Assembly (NCBI GenBank): GCA_914767715.1
Contig: OU612072.1
Span: forward strand, 17,238,001-17,302,000
Direction of reading: 5' to 3'
Length of the DNA: 64,000 nt
Origin: Membranipora membranacea
Taxonomy: Eukaryota > Bryozoa > Gymnolaemata > Cheilostomatida > Membraniporidae
Position numbers and translations under genes: made by a program. Below the pieces are notes generated by a model. That model was not told the origin of the DNA. It ran no database searches and saw nothing but the letters and a program-made list of their open reading frames with translations. Position 1 is the stretch's first letter, and each line of letters starts with the position of its first letter. This document shows, one piece after another, positions 14,765-28,200 of the stretch.

Positions 14765-15074
14765 CAGGGCTGCCCAACCAGTTTTACGCGGCCCCCGACC
14801 CGTTTGAGAAATCGTGTAGTCGCGAAAACAATTTTCACCCCTATGTTTATAACATTCCTCATTTGTACAATAATAAGGAACGCTCTACATCTAGCCACAG
14901 TATTTTGGAATTCCTAGACCATTGCATTAGAGTGAGCTCCAATAAATAAATTCCCCATTGCAGGTAATACTGCCCACTCATATATAAATGTTTCATTTAT
15001 GGTGAGGTTGCAGCCCCCCGGGACATTGCAATATGTAGATGCGGCCCCCTCAATGAAAAGATTGGGCACCCCTG
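14765..15074. mobile_element. hAT-like non-autonomous element
   Basis: The left end reads CAGGGCTGCCCAACC and the right end, inverted, CAGGGGTGCCCAATC; both then run into GC-rich sequence with GCGGCCCCC. CAGGG-type termini of this kind are typical of hAT elements. Flanking 8-mers (GCTTAAGC and ACTTAGAT) match only partly, so an 8-bp target-site duplication is weak. It encodes no transposase. Confidence 0.6.
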
Positions 15075-15682
15075 ACTTAGATTAATGTTTTACACAAATA
15101 AAATTGCTTGTTAAGATGGATACCCTTACTCTTACTCGTATTAAAGCACACCACTCAAAAACTCTTTGACAAGGTCGAATAACTAAACTTGTAGACTGCA
15201 TGAAATGTCAAGGGTGGCATTTATATAATAAGGTAGGTAAGGTACGGACCCTTTATTTGACTGAAGAGCTCTAAAATGAATACGAGTATTTTAACAGACT
15301 TTGAAGATTGGCACATTTCAACCCTGAGATGTTTTCTAAAAACCTTCATTGCATCCTTAAATTTGAACCAAAATTGACCTCCTGGGGTATAGAGAAAGAT
15401 GTGAAAAACTGCAGCAGAGGACCGGGACAAGCGCTGCACAAGCACATCATCTCAGCCAATAACACACATATATGCTATGTGTGTGTGAGCAAGAAGAAAA
15501 TCCTACAGGATAAAGATATTCAACAATTTATATCTAGCGACCTTGCCAGGAATTTGTGGAATTCGGTTCAACAATTAGCAAATATGATTTGTGGAACATA
15601 TAATCATTGGCCTTCATTCATATTCCTAATTTTATCTCTATACTATCATTAATGGGCCTACAAGCATCGGTTAGACTATTAT

Positions 15683-15972
15683 GGGGGGTCTTTCAATTAG
15701 AAACAGCCAAAATCGCAATATGATCGCTCACTCACTGAGTGAGCGATCTAAGAGCGAGACCCCTAGCAGGTCTCACTCACTGAGTGAGTGAGACCTGCTA
15801 GGGGTCTCGCTCTTAGATCGCTCACTCATTGATGGAGCTATATACATTCTGAGTGAGTGATATGGGAACGATCTTGTCTAATTGAATCACCAAGTGAGCG
15901 ATAATTTTGAGCGATGTGATAGTGATAACTTGCTTTAGTAAAGCATCGCTCTTTCTAATTGAAAGACCCCCC
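15683..15972. mobile_element. Foldback/MITE element with long inverted repeats
   Basis: Terminal inverted repeats GGGGGGTCTTTCAATTAGAA and its complement bound 290 bases. Inside, 15736-15780 and 15784-15828 are perfect 45-base complements around a 3-base loop, and shorter copies of the GAGTGAGCGAT motif recur through the element. No coding capacity. The target-site duplication is not clear. Confidence 0.7.
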
Positions 15973-17621
15973 AGGCAGATTCAAAAATACTAATTTTTTT
16001 TCGATATTAAAAGATAGAATAAGACAAATTGGTCACATCGTAAGAGAAGGGGCACTGTGCTACACAAAAAACCACCAAGTTTCCTCATCTGCGTGTATAT
16101 GTGTATAGGGTTATTGATGCCACCTAATCAAAGTTAATCAATGTGAGTTTGATGACAATTTATATGTACTCGATAATAAAAATAGTAATAATAATCAATA
16201 AACCAATCAAATTAAATTAAATATGTTAATCTCAACACTCATAATGCTCATCCAAGAATAATTTTCTATTGGACATAGGGTAATAAAATTTTACAAATTT
16301 TTTTGGTTTTTATGCATTTAATCTAGAAAAAAATCCAAGTCATAGAGCAGGATAATCTAGTCAATGTATTGAATCGAGTAATGCAGACAAAATAATAGGA
16401 CTGTGGTAGACAAAGTTTGATCCATTTGGCTGAACTCGGAGTTGCTCCCCTTTACTGACCAGTGGATTAGTTGAGTGCAGGGCGCAGTAAATGGTTGAAA
16501 CTTGATCTAAGCTGATATATACGCTGGGTGATTGACGCAGATAGATTGACCTATGCCCAGGGACTGTATAGCTCAAGTTAATTTGTGTTTTTGCCTCCAA
16601 GTAACGTCCCGAGCAGGCTCACAATGATGACTCAGTCACACTGAATCAAATAATTTTAAGCCAAGAAATTCTATTTCATGCTCATGAATTTTTTGGTTAT
16701 CATTTTAAATTTATCCTTAGTGAACTGTTGTGCAAGCTAAAAGCTACAGCCTCAGTACAATTTTCTTTCATGTTCAGTACGGCCATCACGTAATGTGAAA
16801 ACAAGCCATATACCGGGAGTCATTCCTGAGTTGATAATATCACACAAATAATTTTTGTCATTTCATTTTAGTCTAAAGATATCAGAGGTCTTCTGTAGCA
16901 AAAATACATGCAGTAAAAATATCTCCGCTGCCTCTTAGATAAAAGGTATTGGTATAGGGCACAGCAGTAGTGCTATTTGCTCCCGGAACCTGTCTGCAAG
17001 TGAGGAAAACTCTGTCTGTTTCGAAGTTTACGATTGTGATGATATCATGATTGACGATAGGTAACGTGTATGAGCTTGATACACATAAAACAGTTACTCA
17101 TAAAAATTCAAATATTTTCATTCAGATTGGATGTAGTCTGAGCCATTCAGACCTTTGCCTCCACCTGTCGCACCCCCCCCCCCCCCCCCCGAGCAGGGGA
17201 ATTTGAAAGATGATTGAGATGGATGATGTTGATGTTGCGTTCAACCATTATTTTTTGATGATAATCTTGTGTGTATTTTTTTCAAACAATGAGGAACAGC
17301 CATTGACAAAGTAAATATCAAATTCATCAACACCCAAAATAAAGATGTGTGAATGTGGATTGAATAGGTTGAGCGACTGGTGGATGGGGGCCGGCGGATG
17401 GACGGGCAGGAGGGCCGATATGCTAAGTGAAAGGGGGTGCCTAATAGTACATGTATTGACATTCAGAATTTTATAGGCTCTGTGCAAAATTAGAGGTGAT
17501 TTTGTTCCGAGACGTTGTGTGGAATAGGTTAAGCAATAATTCAACATTTTCTTGCGGAACTGCATTACTCTAATCTAATAAGGTGGTGTTGAAGGTTGAA
17601 GTTAATTAGTAGAGCTAAATC

Positions 17622-17627
17622 TTTATT
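17622..17627 (-). terminator. Candidate poly(A) signal of gene B
   Basis: AATAAA on the minus strand, about 470 bases after the stop codon, similar in distance to the candidate signal of gene A. Several other A/T-rich hexamers lie nearby, so the true cleavage site is uncertain. Confidence 0.3.
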
Positions 17628-18096
17628 GTCTTTCGCGTTTGCATAAATATGAGTTTCCAATCAAATATAATAAATAGAATTAGAGATGAAAAACTGTAAT
17701 GCAGCAAACATAAAAGTCTTATTAGCATGAAAAATAAATGTATGAATATATAAAACAATTTCTATAGTGAAATCCGTTATTGTTCACTGTGATGTTAATC
17801 GGCAGAAGTGTCCAGTGTCCATGCATCAAATTATGGCTAGATCCAGGTCAAAAGTTCATAGTGTGTCCTTCAGGGTAGGTAGCCAATCAAATCAGATGAA
17901 TTTGCGCCATCAAATTTCAAGTTCATTATCAGCGTGGCCTCGGTTCATAATCATACTGCAGTGAGCACAACTTGAAGTTGTCCGCTCACGATATATATTT
18001 ATTATATATCACCAGGCAGTTCATTCATCTATATTTTTTGGTAGTAGTTATGTTCAATGATATCAGAGGCGGCGGTATTCAACAAGCAGAGCATAA

Positions 18097-21000
18097 TTAG
18101 GCTAGATTAGCCCAGGGTGAAAGGTCGAGTCTGTCAACACTTGTGCACGCAACAGTTGGATTACTGAAAATAGAAGAAGATAGGAATGGTCAAAATGATA
18201 TAAAAGGCAACCCGAATCATTGTTATAATAGGTACTATAAATTTGAATTTTGTGAGGGAATGAGAGCCATCAATGAAATTCAATGACTTCCTTTACATTT
18301 TCAGAAATTACGCCACTTATGATGAGTTCAATTCTGATTAAAATTAAGCCTGATCACACGCCACATCCCGAGGCGGTGAAACATTTGTTGCCTTAGTGGC
18401 GAGGCTGCAATATCTGGGCTAGGTTGCTCTCTGTTTGCAGGCAGGTTGGAGGACACCTGGAGCCCAACCAAACCCCAATAGATGATGGACTGCGATTGAG
18501 TTCAAACCCAAGACCTTTAACATTTGCATGTTACAGGTACAGGGCTCTAACCAACTGAGTCATCTCCTACTCCTATTGGTGTCCCTGTCAGCGTATCTCA
18601 CCTTGCACTAACTTGACGAAGCATCTTTTGTCTGACATTACCTCCGGGTACGTTATCACAGTAAAGCTGAGCAAACGAAGATTTCCTAATCTGAGCGAGC
18701 TGCCCTGTAGTATGAATAAACAATCTATTAGATACTATCTTCAACAACAGGCAGCGAAATGCATTTTTATTACGTTTGCCTGTCTGTGGATGAAAAGATC
18801 AGTTGGATACAATCTTCAGCAGACGGCAACAAAATGAATGCATTGAATATTTCATACCACAATCGATGAATATTATTATCATGCTCATTTATAACATGAA
18901 GTCAGTCAAGAAATGCAGTGCCGCCTGACCAGCGATCCTGTGCAGAGTTGCCAACAGCCTGCTGTGGGACTCAAACATAAGGGTTGATATCTCAGGCTGA
19001 CCACAAAAGATTAGACCAGAAGGTGAGTAACTGTGACTCCTTTTCATACTCACGGTTTGTAAATCTGACGGTTCTGTCGTTTGTCTCATGCCAAAATCTG
19101 TCACCAAACTTCATGTTTTTGAACTGGATACCGATGATGTTAGCAAATAGCTCACCAACAACTCCACCCTTAATAGCAAACTCTGAGATTCCTGTGACGA
19201 AAAATCAAGAGAATAGTCATTCTATTCAATAGGTATAACAAGTGCGAATGGGAAAAGGTTTTGGTGTGAAGTAAAATTTTATTCTCATAAATGGCAAGTG
19301 ATGACTGAGGTAGCGTCTTAAGGAATATGTGATTGATAAATGGAAATTGAACCATTCAGTACGCTGAATGGTTCTCTTAACTTTCCGTTCGGGTCTCAAC
19401 ATGCAAACCCGTTCAGCTCGTGTCCTTGGAACATTATTTATTTCAATCTAATCTAGACTTTTCGCTTAGTGGCTCCTATAAACATATAAATATTTATATT
19501 TATATTTATATATAATATTTATATTTATTTGTTTATGGTGGCTCCAAATTCTCTTGAATTGCCAAGATATAGATAAAAACTTACCTCCTGGGAAAAGTTC
19601 GATATCTTTAGGGCTTGGATAGACAAGTTTAAGTCTGTTGATTGTCTCCATGTCATGTGTTACTCCGATCATGTCATCGTAGTTTGTGAATGTGCGCAAG
19701 TTGAAGAATTCTCTATAAAATCCAATAATCCAGCCATCAATAAATGTCTTACCGATAGTATTATTGACCAGATGACAGTGATTAAGGAGTTTTCTACCAT
19801 GTTTTAATTGACAATTTGAAAATATTGCATTATGGAGTGCTCTCAAATGGCCTTGATGTCTCATACCTCAGTCTTTTGTGAAAAATGTTTGACGGAAGAA
19901 AAGCCACTCCTAAACAGAATAAATTGGTGACTTATTCTAATGATTATAACTGTGGTATAACAGCAACATACCTGACTTGCATGTAGCTTCCAATCCCGTG
20001 ATCTCTACCTCTCTGGATGTTAAGGGCAATCAGATCTAAATCCATTCCAAACAACTCATCCTGAATCTATCAATTGCAAAATTATAAATCAGTCAGCCTC
20101 TTCGGACGCTCTCCACTCACTAAGTTTGTAGTGCTTTGTTAGAACATTTAATCATTTTTGCTTTCCTCAAAATACAGCTTAGAGGAAAACTTTTTATGCT
20201 CCATAATGTTTAATGTATTCTCAAAGTATTCACTGGATTCTCTTTGTGATTATGGCAGGATGATATCTACTACACATACCGTTGGTGCAAAGAATCTCTC
20301 AAAACTTTGTGCTGGATCTTTAGCGAGTCCGTCAAGAATAGAGGTGGCTCCTGAAATTTACATAAATGTTGAACTTGGTTATTCATGCAGAAAAGGAAAT
20401 TTTACCTTTAACCTGTCGAGATTATTATACTCCTGGTAAAAAAGAAGTGAGTATTTCTGAACAAATTTGCTTCATGGAGTCCACATGGTCTGGGATATGT
20501 TTTGTATGTCATGGGCCTTCCTCACATTAGTTTATGTGCTTCATCAAAGCCCAGGATGCTGGTAGTGCCATTCCATAAATAAGCATTTGACCCAAAGTGT
20601 GGAAAATCTTCTGTACAAGTCTTCTGACATGCTAGATGAACCAAAAGTAGTAGCCATAAGGCAATTGTGTCTATCTCACCATTTGCGTTGACAACATTGA
20701 CAGCTTCAAACATGTCCAGAAGTTTAATCTGCTTGGATCCAGCTCCAAAGGTTTGTCTGATCAGGGTGTGGCCAAATCTGAACGCTGCTGTAGAAAACTC
20801 TGTCCTGTTTGATGGAAAAAGACAGATGTTTATATAACAAGTCTGAAACACTGATTTAGATGCACTTTTAATTTTAATATCTGTTTCCTGACTCGGAGAA
20901 TGAACTGTGCTAAGAGTCTCAAGACTCAGTGATTGATTTGGGACCAAATTAAGCCATTGTGTTGGCTTTGATCAGCTATTGGGTGGGAAGGAGCCAATGT

Positions 21001-24000
21001 CAAGTCACCGAAATTGAAATATTAAAATGAAAGTGAAACTACGTACATATTCTCTTTCAGGAAAGTACCATCTGACATGGCATTGGCTCTCACCTTCCCA
21101 CCATGTAATCAAAGCCAACTCACTAAATTGGCTGAACCAATTTACCCTAATTAACCGTGGAGAGCCATGGATTTGAGGAAAATGTTAGCCTTTATTTGGC
21201 TCATAAACTCGGGTATTTTAATTTTATATTCCAATAATGACCTCCCAACAACTTACAGAACAGATGCATCTATGTTAGCTCGGTATCCATTGGTTCGGCC
21301 AGCATCACGCACATCAAGCTTCAGCCTTCGGGTGACTGCAGGTCCGACGACTTCTGGGATGAACTCCCTGAATGTGACTCTCTGTAGTATGGCTCCTACG
21401 ATTTTACGAGTGTTCTGTAAAGTAGAGAGACAGATATGCTAAGTGTTAATATATTACCTGGCATCTTTTGCATAATAATATTTTTGCTTGCTACTCACAA
21501 GTTAAATTTGAGAAAACTCAAAAATTATTTTGCAGACCACAGGTTGAAGATGAAGGCGTAAAACACTTGGCAAAGTTGCTCTCGATATGTGGGTACAGTG
21601 TTGCGAAAGTCACAGTAGTCAGTACACACGCGTGACCCTATCGACTGTTTTGAGTAGACAGATAACACCTCCATTGTCGACAGTCAGTCACTCTAAACAC
21701 CAACTGTTAATGTTTAGATGTGATACAGACCTGGTAAATAATCTCATCCCTGGTGAATGGATTCGTCAGCTGTGGGTTGAGTCTCTTCAGCTCTTTAGCG
21801 ATTCTGTTGTGCTCTCTGACTAGGAGTGTATGTATACTACTTAGTCCTGCCTGTTCACTACTTCTCACATCTCCAGCGAAGAATCTGCACTCCTGAGCCA
21901 TTGTGAAACAGCTCGGTGGGTTGTCAAGAGCCAGTGGTAGTCTTTCTTCTCCATCAGGTCCTTTCTGTAACAAGAAATACAAAACTACAACCATAAGGAT
22001 ATTATGGATAAAACAACTAATAGGTTTACTGACCAAATTCCATATCTGAAAATGCAAAAGTTGCATGTCCATAGAAAACAATGTACACGTCTATCTCTGC
22101 TAGAGATGACTGAAGTAATCTCTTTTCTTCCAGACCAGACATGGATGCTCTCGCTTACTAGGTGTACTTGCTGGTTGAACAGTTGTAGCTGTAGACGAAG
22201 CACAAGTTTTGTACTTACGCTGGATTTGAGTAGACCGTCTTTGTATGATCTGAGTTTGAAGGCTATGATATTTGTTGATCCATAAACATTAGATCCATCA
22301 ACATATGCTGTCAGGTCGTTCAACTGGAATCTCTCAACTACAACAAAGTGTTCTCAATGTATAGAGTATCAAAGAGCAAAAAAACTATTTGCACAACTCA
22401 GAAGCGTAGATCTGCTTGTTCTCACAGTGTTTATAGGTTACTGGATTTCAACATATTCTGACCTCCACTGTCACTTGATCAGAGGTAAAGCAATGAAAGG
22501 AAGATAAACGACCTTTGCATCTCAATATGTATGTTTTGTTGGTGAGCCAATCAGGACCACATACAACACTTCAAAGGAAATCTATTGATACTAGTCTATA
22601 TGGAATTTCAATCTAAAAATTCCGCTTTTGCAGAATTTTAATTTCTCACAGACCATGCAGAATATCAAGTCAGATGGATTATATAATCCAATTACAACAA
22701 CTTGTGAAGCTGACACTAATATTGGTGGTCCGGGAGTTGATACTTACAAGGAGCTCCAGGCAGGGGTGGTACAGGGGCGGATCTCAGAAAAGGGATACAA
22801 TCTGTGGCATTGAATATAGCATCGTTTGTCACATCAAGCGGGAAACATTCGCTGTATTCTCCCACAAATTGAGACTCAGGTAACTCGCAGCATGCCTCAC
22901 TACAAATCATTAAATACAAACCTTGACATTTTCACGAATACTCATAAAAATACTAGATAGAGGATAAAACATGATTAATAAATAACTATAAAGAGGGTGT
23001 ATGGTAATGGTAAATGAACATTAACCTGGCGAGGTAGGGCGAGCCCGAACGCGCCCAGAAACGGAACAGACCCAATAACCCTACTCTCTACTCTGAAAAT
23101 AAATCAGAATTTAGCCATAATCAGCGTACTAGTTGAATATCAATTGTACCATCTGTTTTGACAGTAAAGGAAGAGTCAGTACTTTTGAAATGTGTGTTGG
23201 CCAATGCAGCTAGCCAAATGTTCACACCAGTAAAAGTTGTCTTGAATTAAATCAACACTTTTTAGTTTCAGCTATCTACTTACGCGGTCTCTACAATGCC
23301 ACCTTCTCCCCCAGCCTCAGGACTTATAGTGATATCGTGATCGAGGAACTGTCCATAGCCCATCAATAAATGGCTGTGATCAGAACTCAGGTTACTAGTC
23401 TGTTCCATCACAGTTGTTGAGACGACTCTAGCTCTCGGAAGTTTTCCTGTGGACTGAAAGAAAGTCTTTGTAACTTCGTCTTTACCTGTAACACAAAACG
23501 CTGATCAGTTTCAATCTACAGAATGGGTGCTTACATGCAGGCAAACTGGATCAAACTTGAACTAGGGCTCTCTATGGGTGGTCTTTTGTCTGACCATAAA
23601 TCCAGAATCTAACGCCTAGGACAGTCATTGGGCCTGGGAGTGGTTACATCTACAACTTGTTGAGCCTTGTTCTCAACCTATATATATTTGAGCCATCTAC
23701 GAGCACCTAATTTAAAAATTAAATTTGTATTGTAAATTTATAAATTTTTCCAGTTTAGAATTGTTTAGTTGGGCGAGAGCAAGAGTCTGGGGGGCTCAGA
23801 CTAAGTTAACCTCGAACTATTGAAAGTGGTTTCTTCAGAGATTACTAATTCCAGTTGAAATTTTTTCTTACTGTTAGTCATTGAAGTTCTGAAGGTAAGA
23901 TCACAGTCATAATATTTGAGAAAACATCAAATGGATAATCATAACCCACTCACCATCCTCATATGTGTTTGGTACGAGTCTTCTCAGTGGTATCTTAGCA

Positions 24001-25166
24001 GCTCCATTACGTGGATCTACTTTATTATTACAGGTTCCGTCGATGGTTCTAAACTCTGAGTTGAAGTCACATCTCGGGGCTATTCCAAATGGGTTCTGAC
24101 CAGCTGTGGGCATAAAATGAATTGGTAGAGGCAAACTAATATGGATAAATCTTCACTCTAAATCAGAAGTTTCTTTTTCCATGTTTCTGGGCAATCATTG
24201 ATCAGGTGTCTTAGAAAATATCGCTACTGTCAAAATGCCAAGATGAGCTTCATGTCCGCCAGAGGATCAACAAATAACAAAGATTTGACATCACCAACTT
24301 TAGAGTTGAGAGTACCCAAAAAACAAAACCGGACGCCGTTGAGGAAAATAGAATATCTCGCTTGGAGGGATTGGGAAGAGTTCCAGAGAAAAACTTGAAT
24401 TAAACATTTAACTAATGACCTGTTAATACTTACGTCTTACAGAGGTGTTTCCACTAAAAATAAATAGACAATAAATATAACAGTAAAATATTATTTCATT
24501 GAATATTACATTAAGATAAGTGAAAACAATAATATAGGACGCTATAGTTTAATAATGCATTCTCATTTCACTTTTCTCCTAAATTCACAAAGCAAATGTT
24601 CAATATAGGACCAATTAGGTATCATCATCATAAAATCTTTTACTTTCACTTCAACTTACTGAGATACTTCGAGAAGTTCTTTGAATACACGATCGAGATT
24701 TTCGAGAGAGAATCTCGGGTCGTCCGGATCATTAACTGATCTGGATTTGAAGTATCTTTTCAGGTAGAATTGGAACAAAGATTTATTCGCCCTGGAATCA
24801 TAGAAACAGATACATATTCAGAAATGTTGACAAAATTAACCGGAAACACTAAATCAAAAATTAAAACCTCTAAACATATTTATGAATTAAAAATCTGGAA
24901 TCAGAGTTTAGTAATAATTAAGGACATGGATACAATATCTGTAGAAGGATGGAGAACAACCAAGAGTGGTCCATTAAACAGAACAGAAAACAGAGATATG
25001 ATATGAACATTGGTGCGCGTACCACTGCACAACACACAGGTATTCAGCTAGAAACCATGAGTAAAGCGCTGTTTTGACGCCTTCTAATACAATAATAATA
25101 ATGCGGTATTTCTTACCATGTTGAGGCGAAGACTGCTACTAAACAGATCAGAATAAAAGACCTCAT
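18097..25166 (-). CDS. Gene B: secreted animal haem peroxidase, 16 exons, 647 aa
   Basis: Exons: 25117-25166, 24660-24791, 24434-24453, 23954-24103, 23284-23485, 22748-22899, 22219-22337, 21731-21964, 21257-21414, 20680-20804, 20280-20350, 19972-20066, 19585-19712, 19054-19191, 18602-18704, 18097-18163; 1944 bases, one open frame. Every intron is at the same place and phase as in gene A. The signal peptide is identical to that of A. All signature motifs are intact: [50 protein letters not shown] and GDRFWHE. Exon 8 differs from A at 3 of 78 residues. The last two exons diverge much more (the end is SPWANLA), and exons 2 and 10 are two codons and one codon shorter. Nothing is broken, so it looks functional. 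Expected role as for A: H2O2-dependent oxidation in the secretory or extracellular space; substrate unknown. Confidence 0.93.
18357..18575 (-). mobile_element. tRNA-derived SINE in intron 15 of gene B
   Basis: On the minus strand: an A-box region GATGACTCAGTTGGTTAGAG, a B-box region GGGTTTGAACTC about 50 bases on, then a non-tRNA body with GGTTTGGTTGGGCTCC. It occupies about half of the intron between exons 15 and 16. Gene A has no such insertion in its matching intron, so it arrived after the A/B duplication or was lost from A. Confidence 0.65.
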
Positions 25167-25238
25167 GCTTATTCTCTTTTTGTGGTGGACACAGATGTGA
25201 TTCAGATGACCTCTGATTTTCTTTGAACGGTGTGCTTG

Positions 25239-25246
25239 CTTTTATA
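25239..25246 (-). promoter_or_regulatory. TATA box of gene B
   Basis: TATAAAAG on the minus strand, 73-80 bases before the start codon, inside the block shared with the gene A promoter. A TATAC motif lies just upstream in the same orientation. Confidence 0.6.
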
Positions 25247-28200
25247 CTCTGTATAATATGGCCTTGGTTCTTACTTGAGGAAGATGTTTCCTAATTTCCT
25301 GGTACTGAAGAAGTGAGGCTAGCCTCCATGTATGAATAATGTGATGCAACATGCCAAAAATCATACCTGAGGCAATAATATTTTTTTCCTAAAAGTGAAG
25401 TGTGCGAGATTAAGGAGCAGAAACATAGACAAAATATCAAATGTGACAATTGATTTAGTGCAATTGTGGGGACATGCTCAGAAGTTGAGTTAGTCCCGCA
25501 TGAACTCTAGTCACAGTCTGAGAATGCCTCGTATATGCAATACAAATATCTATCACCTAGTTGAGCAGCAATCTATTTGGCTTGTTAGCTTTCATATGTG
25601 ACTATGAAGTGATTGAAAATCTTTGTCTCGCTATATCTTATTAGGTCTTAGCATCAAACTCCTTATCTGGAAAGGCATAATAAGCTTTCTTTTGTCAAAC
25701 CATGGGCTAATAGCTCATTCCTGTTAGCTTTCTAGAAATGCCTGAATCATTAACACTGTGTGCATTTTATTACTGTTTCTCTAAGCTTTCACACTAATAG
25801 GGATGGACATTCAGATTGATGTAAGATCAGTCCGTATGTTGAGGGTCCTTACCATATTAGATCAAGTTTGATCCATTTTACAACTGTTGGTGTTGCCCCT
25901 CCCCCCTTCTACTGACACGCCGAAGGCAAAAAGATTATGTTAACATTCCAATTACAGGAGATTTCTTAATTCAGCGGTGCTCTTAGACTACAAAAAAGTG
26001 AAGCTAACTGACAGTCAAATGTCACTAGCTCAAACCTACCAGGAGCATTCATTCCCAGACTACAGGGTCTGGAAAGGCATCGAAAGGTGGAAAAATTGTT
26101 CTGAACAGTATTATAAACATATTTATTCATCAGCTTGTAATGGCGGAAAATTTTTTCCAGGTACATTCAAACACTTCACGTAGTCATCGCCGTGTTTTAA
26201 AACTCAAAACCACAATTAATTAATGTTTGAAAAAGACATAAGTCATTTTCCGGTAATTCCAAGGAGATCGATAAGGGTATTTGACCTCAAATTCAATGCT
26301 GACACATAGAAAAACTATTGAAAACTCATTAAGACAATACTTCTGTATCAAACGAGAGATTTGGGGCCAAACTGCAAGATTTTTTTAGATGCCGCAAAAT
26401 CTATGTGGGGTTTGATCAGTGTAAGAAAACCTTAGCTAACCGTCGCCAGGGAGGCCATCGGGCGGGGGGCAAAGTCTGGGGAACTCAGACTATAGCTAGC
26501 CGTGTTCTTCAGTTGTATTTAAGTTTTGCAGAGTTTTTCATGGTGTAGCGCAGACGGTCAGCCTATATAGAAAGTCTGCGATTTGTGTGTGTTCCAGCTA
26601 TGAACTTCGGACCACTAAATAAGTAATTGCATGAGGGTTCAAACAGGCTTACCAGAAGTCAGGTCTAAAGAAAAGAGCTATGCAAACCGTTGATGGCAAA
26701 TTTTACAACTTTTCCCATTCATCATAATATACCATTGTTGACAGTGTTAAATTATAATAATGGAGAAACGATGCACCTCGTTAAGCAGGTGACACAATTT
26801 GTAGAAATCTTTAGCTGAAGTTGTTGAAATATATTCAACTTGTGTAAACAATAATGACTCGCAATAACAGCAAACAACACCAAGCTCACCCCCAATCTAC
26901 TGCCATTGTCATCATATGAGTTGTGGATATAGATTTTGGGCTGCTGGAGGGGCAGGGGAAAAGGCTTAATTCGTCATGCAACAAAGAAGACCCAACAGTT
27001 TGATGAACACAATACTGTATCTGTATTCTGTCGTAAGAAGGTAGCACTGTCAGTTCTAGTCTTTATGTTTCAGTTCTAGATATCTGCCTTTTGTAGAGAC
27101 TAGATCACAGACCTTTTGTAGTTTGGGTGTGCCATACAAACTATCAGGGGCCTACTTTAGTTTGTGTAAGTCCAGTCGTTGTGTGCCCCAGCGAGCGAAG
27201 CCTCTCCTCTCATTGTACCTATTCCCATCTAGACACCTCACCGATCATAGATCTATATCACCTTTTTACCGTCCTGTACCAATTACAACACTTCCCCGTT
27301 TACTCCAGCTTATGGTGACGGAAGATAAGTTGCATCAGCATTCTAAGAATGGACTCATTTACTCTTCAATAATGCCATGCTATATCTTATCAGATCCAGG
27401 AATGAGTCAAGTTTTACCGCGCTCAATGTCATTCTTACCTTAGACCTAGCTTCACTTTAAAAGTTAAGGTGGTTTGGGCATGCCATGATTCCCCTCTCAC
27501 CAACAGCATGTCCACACAGGCTATATTTAAATTATGTTTCTCAGAAGCAATAGCACAAAAATTGCATTGTCAGTAAGTTATATTGGGAAATTAAAAAGTC
27601 CCTTGTCAATTATTTATCTAGATTTTTGAGAAGCCTTGGTGCACAAAAGCACTAGAGTTATTTCCTAATGCTCAAAAATAATATTTATAATCTTTTTAAC
27701 ATGTAAAATCAAACTCACCTCACCCGAACCATCAGTATTAATTAAGTATCAAGTGCTCAAATTTTGGACTGGGTTGCGTTTCATCAAACTGTAGGCTGTT
27801 TATTTTAGAGTAATTTTAACAGCAGAATGCTCAAGCCCTGCATTTTTAACTAAAGTGAGATCAGAGTATGGCACCAGTTCTACAACTTTGAGGTATCAGG
27901 GGCGTAGTTAACTAGATTTCTCTCAGGGTTTTGTTTTACTGAATATGTGATACAGTGTATTCATCATGCTATTTGACCTGTAAGTATTCTGAAAATTCTT
28001 CCTAGGAGTTCAATTAGAACAAATCAGGTGCAGTGTCCCAGTTTCCTCTCTATATGCCATATGCAAATTGGTCCCCTGAAAGTCTGCAGCTATTAAAGCT
28101 ACCAATGTATTGAGAGGTATTTCATAGCACCTGTGTCCCTGCTCGTACCTGATATCCAGCGCATATTGTGGGACTTTACGGGGACCCTCCTTCTGTGGCC

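Larger units (their letters stand above)
10767..18096. other. Intergenic region between gene A and gene B
   Basis: No peroxidase exon or other supported gene. The part from 10767 to about 14480 is the upstream flank of A and is similar, in patches and in order, to the upstream flank of B (25167 to about 28880). The stretch 14.5-17.6 kb has no counterpart upstream of B and holds a hAT-like element and a foldback element. From about 17.6 kb it becomes the 3' flank of gene B. A C18 run lies at 17173-17190. Confidence 0.6.

Noticed and set aside
15308-15652. A 114-codon plus-strand frame.
   Set aside because: Low-complexity composition, no family resemblance and no splice or promoter context.
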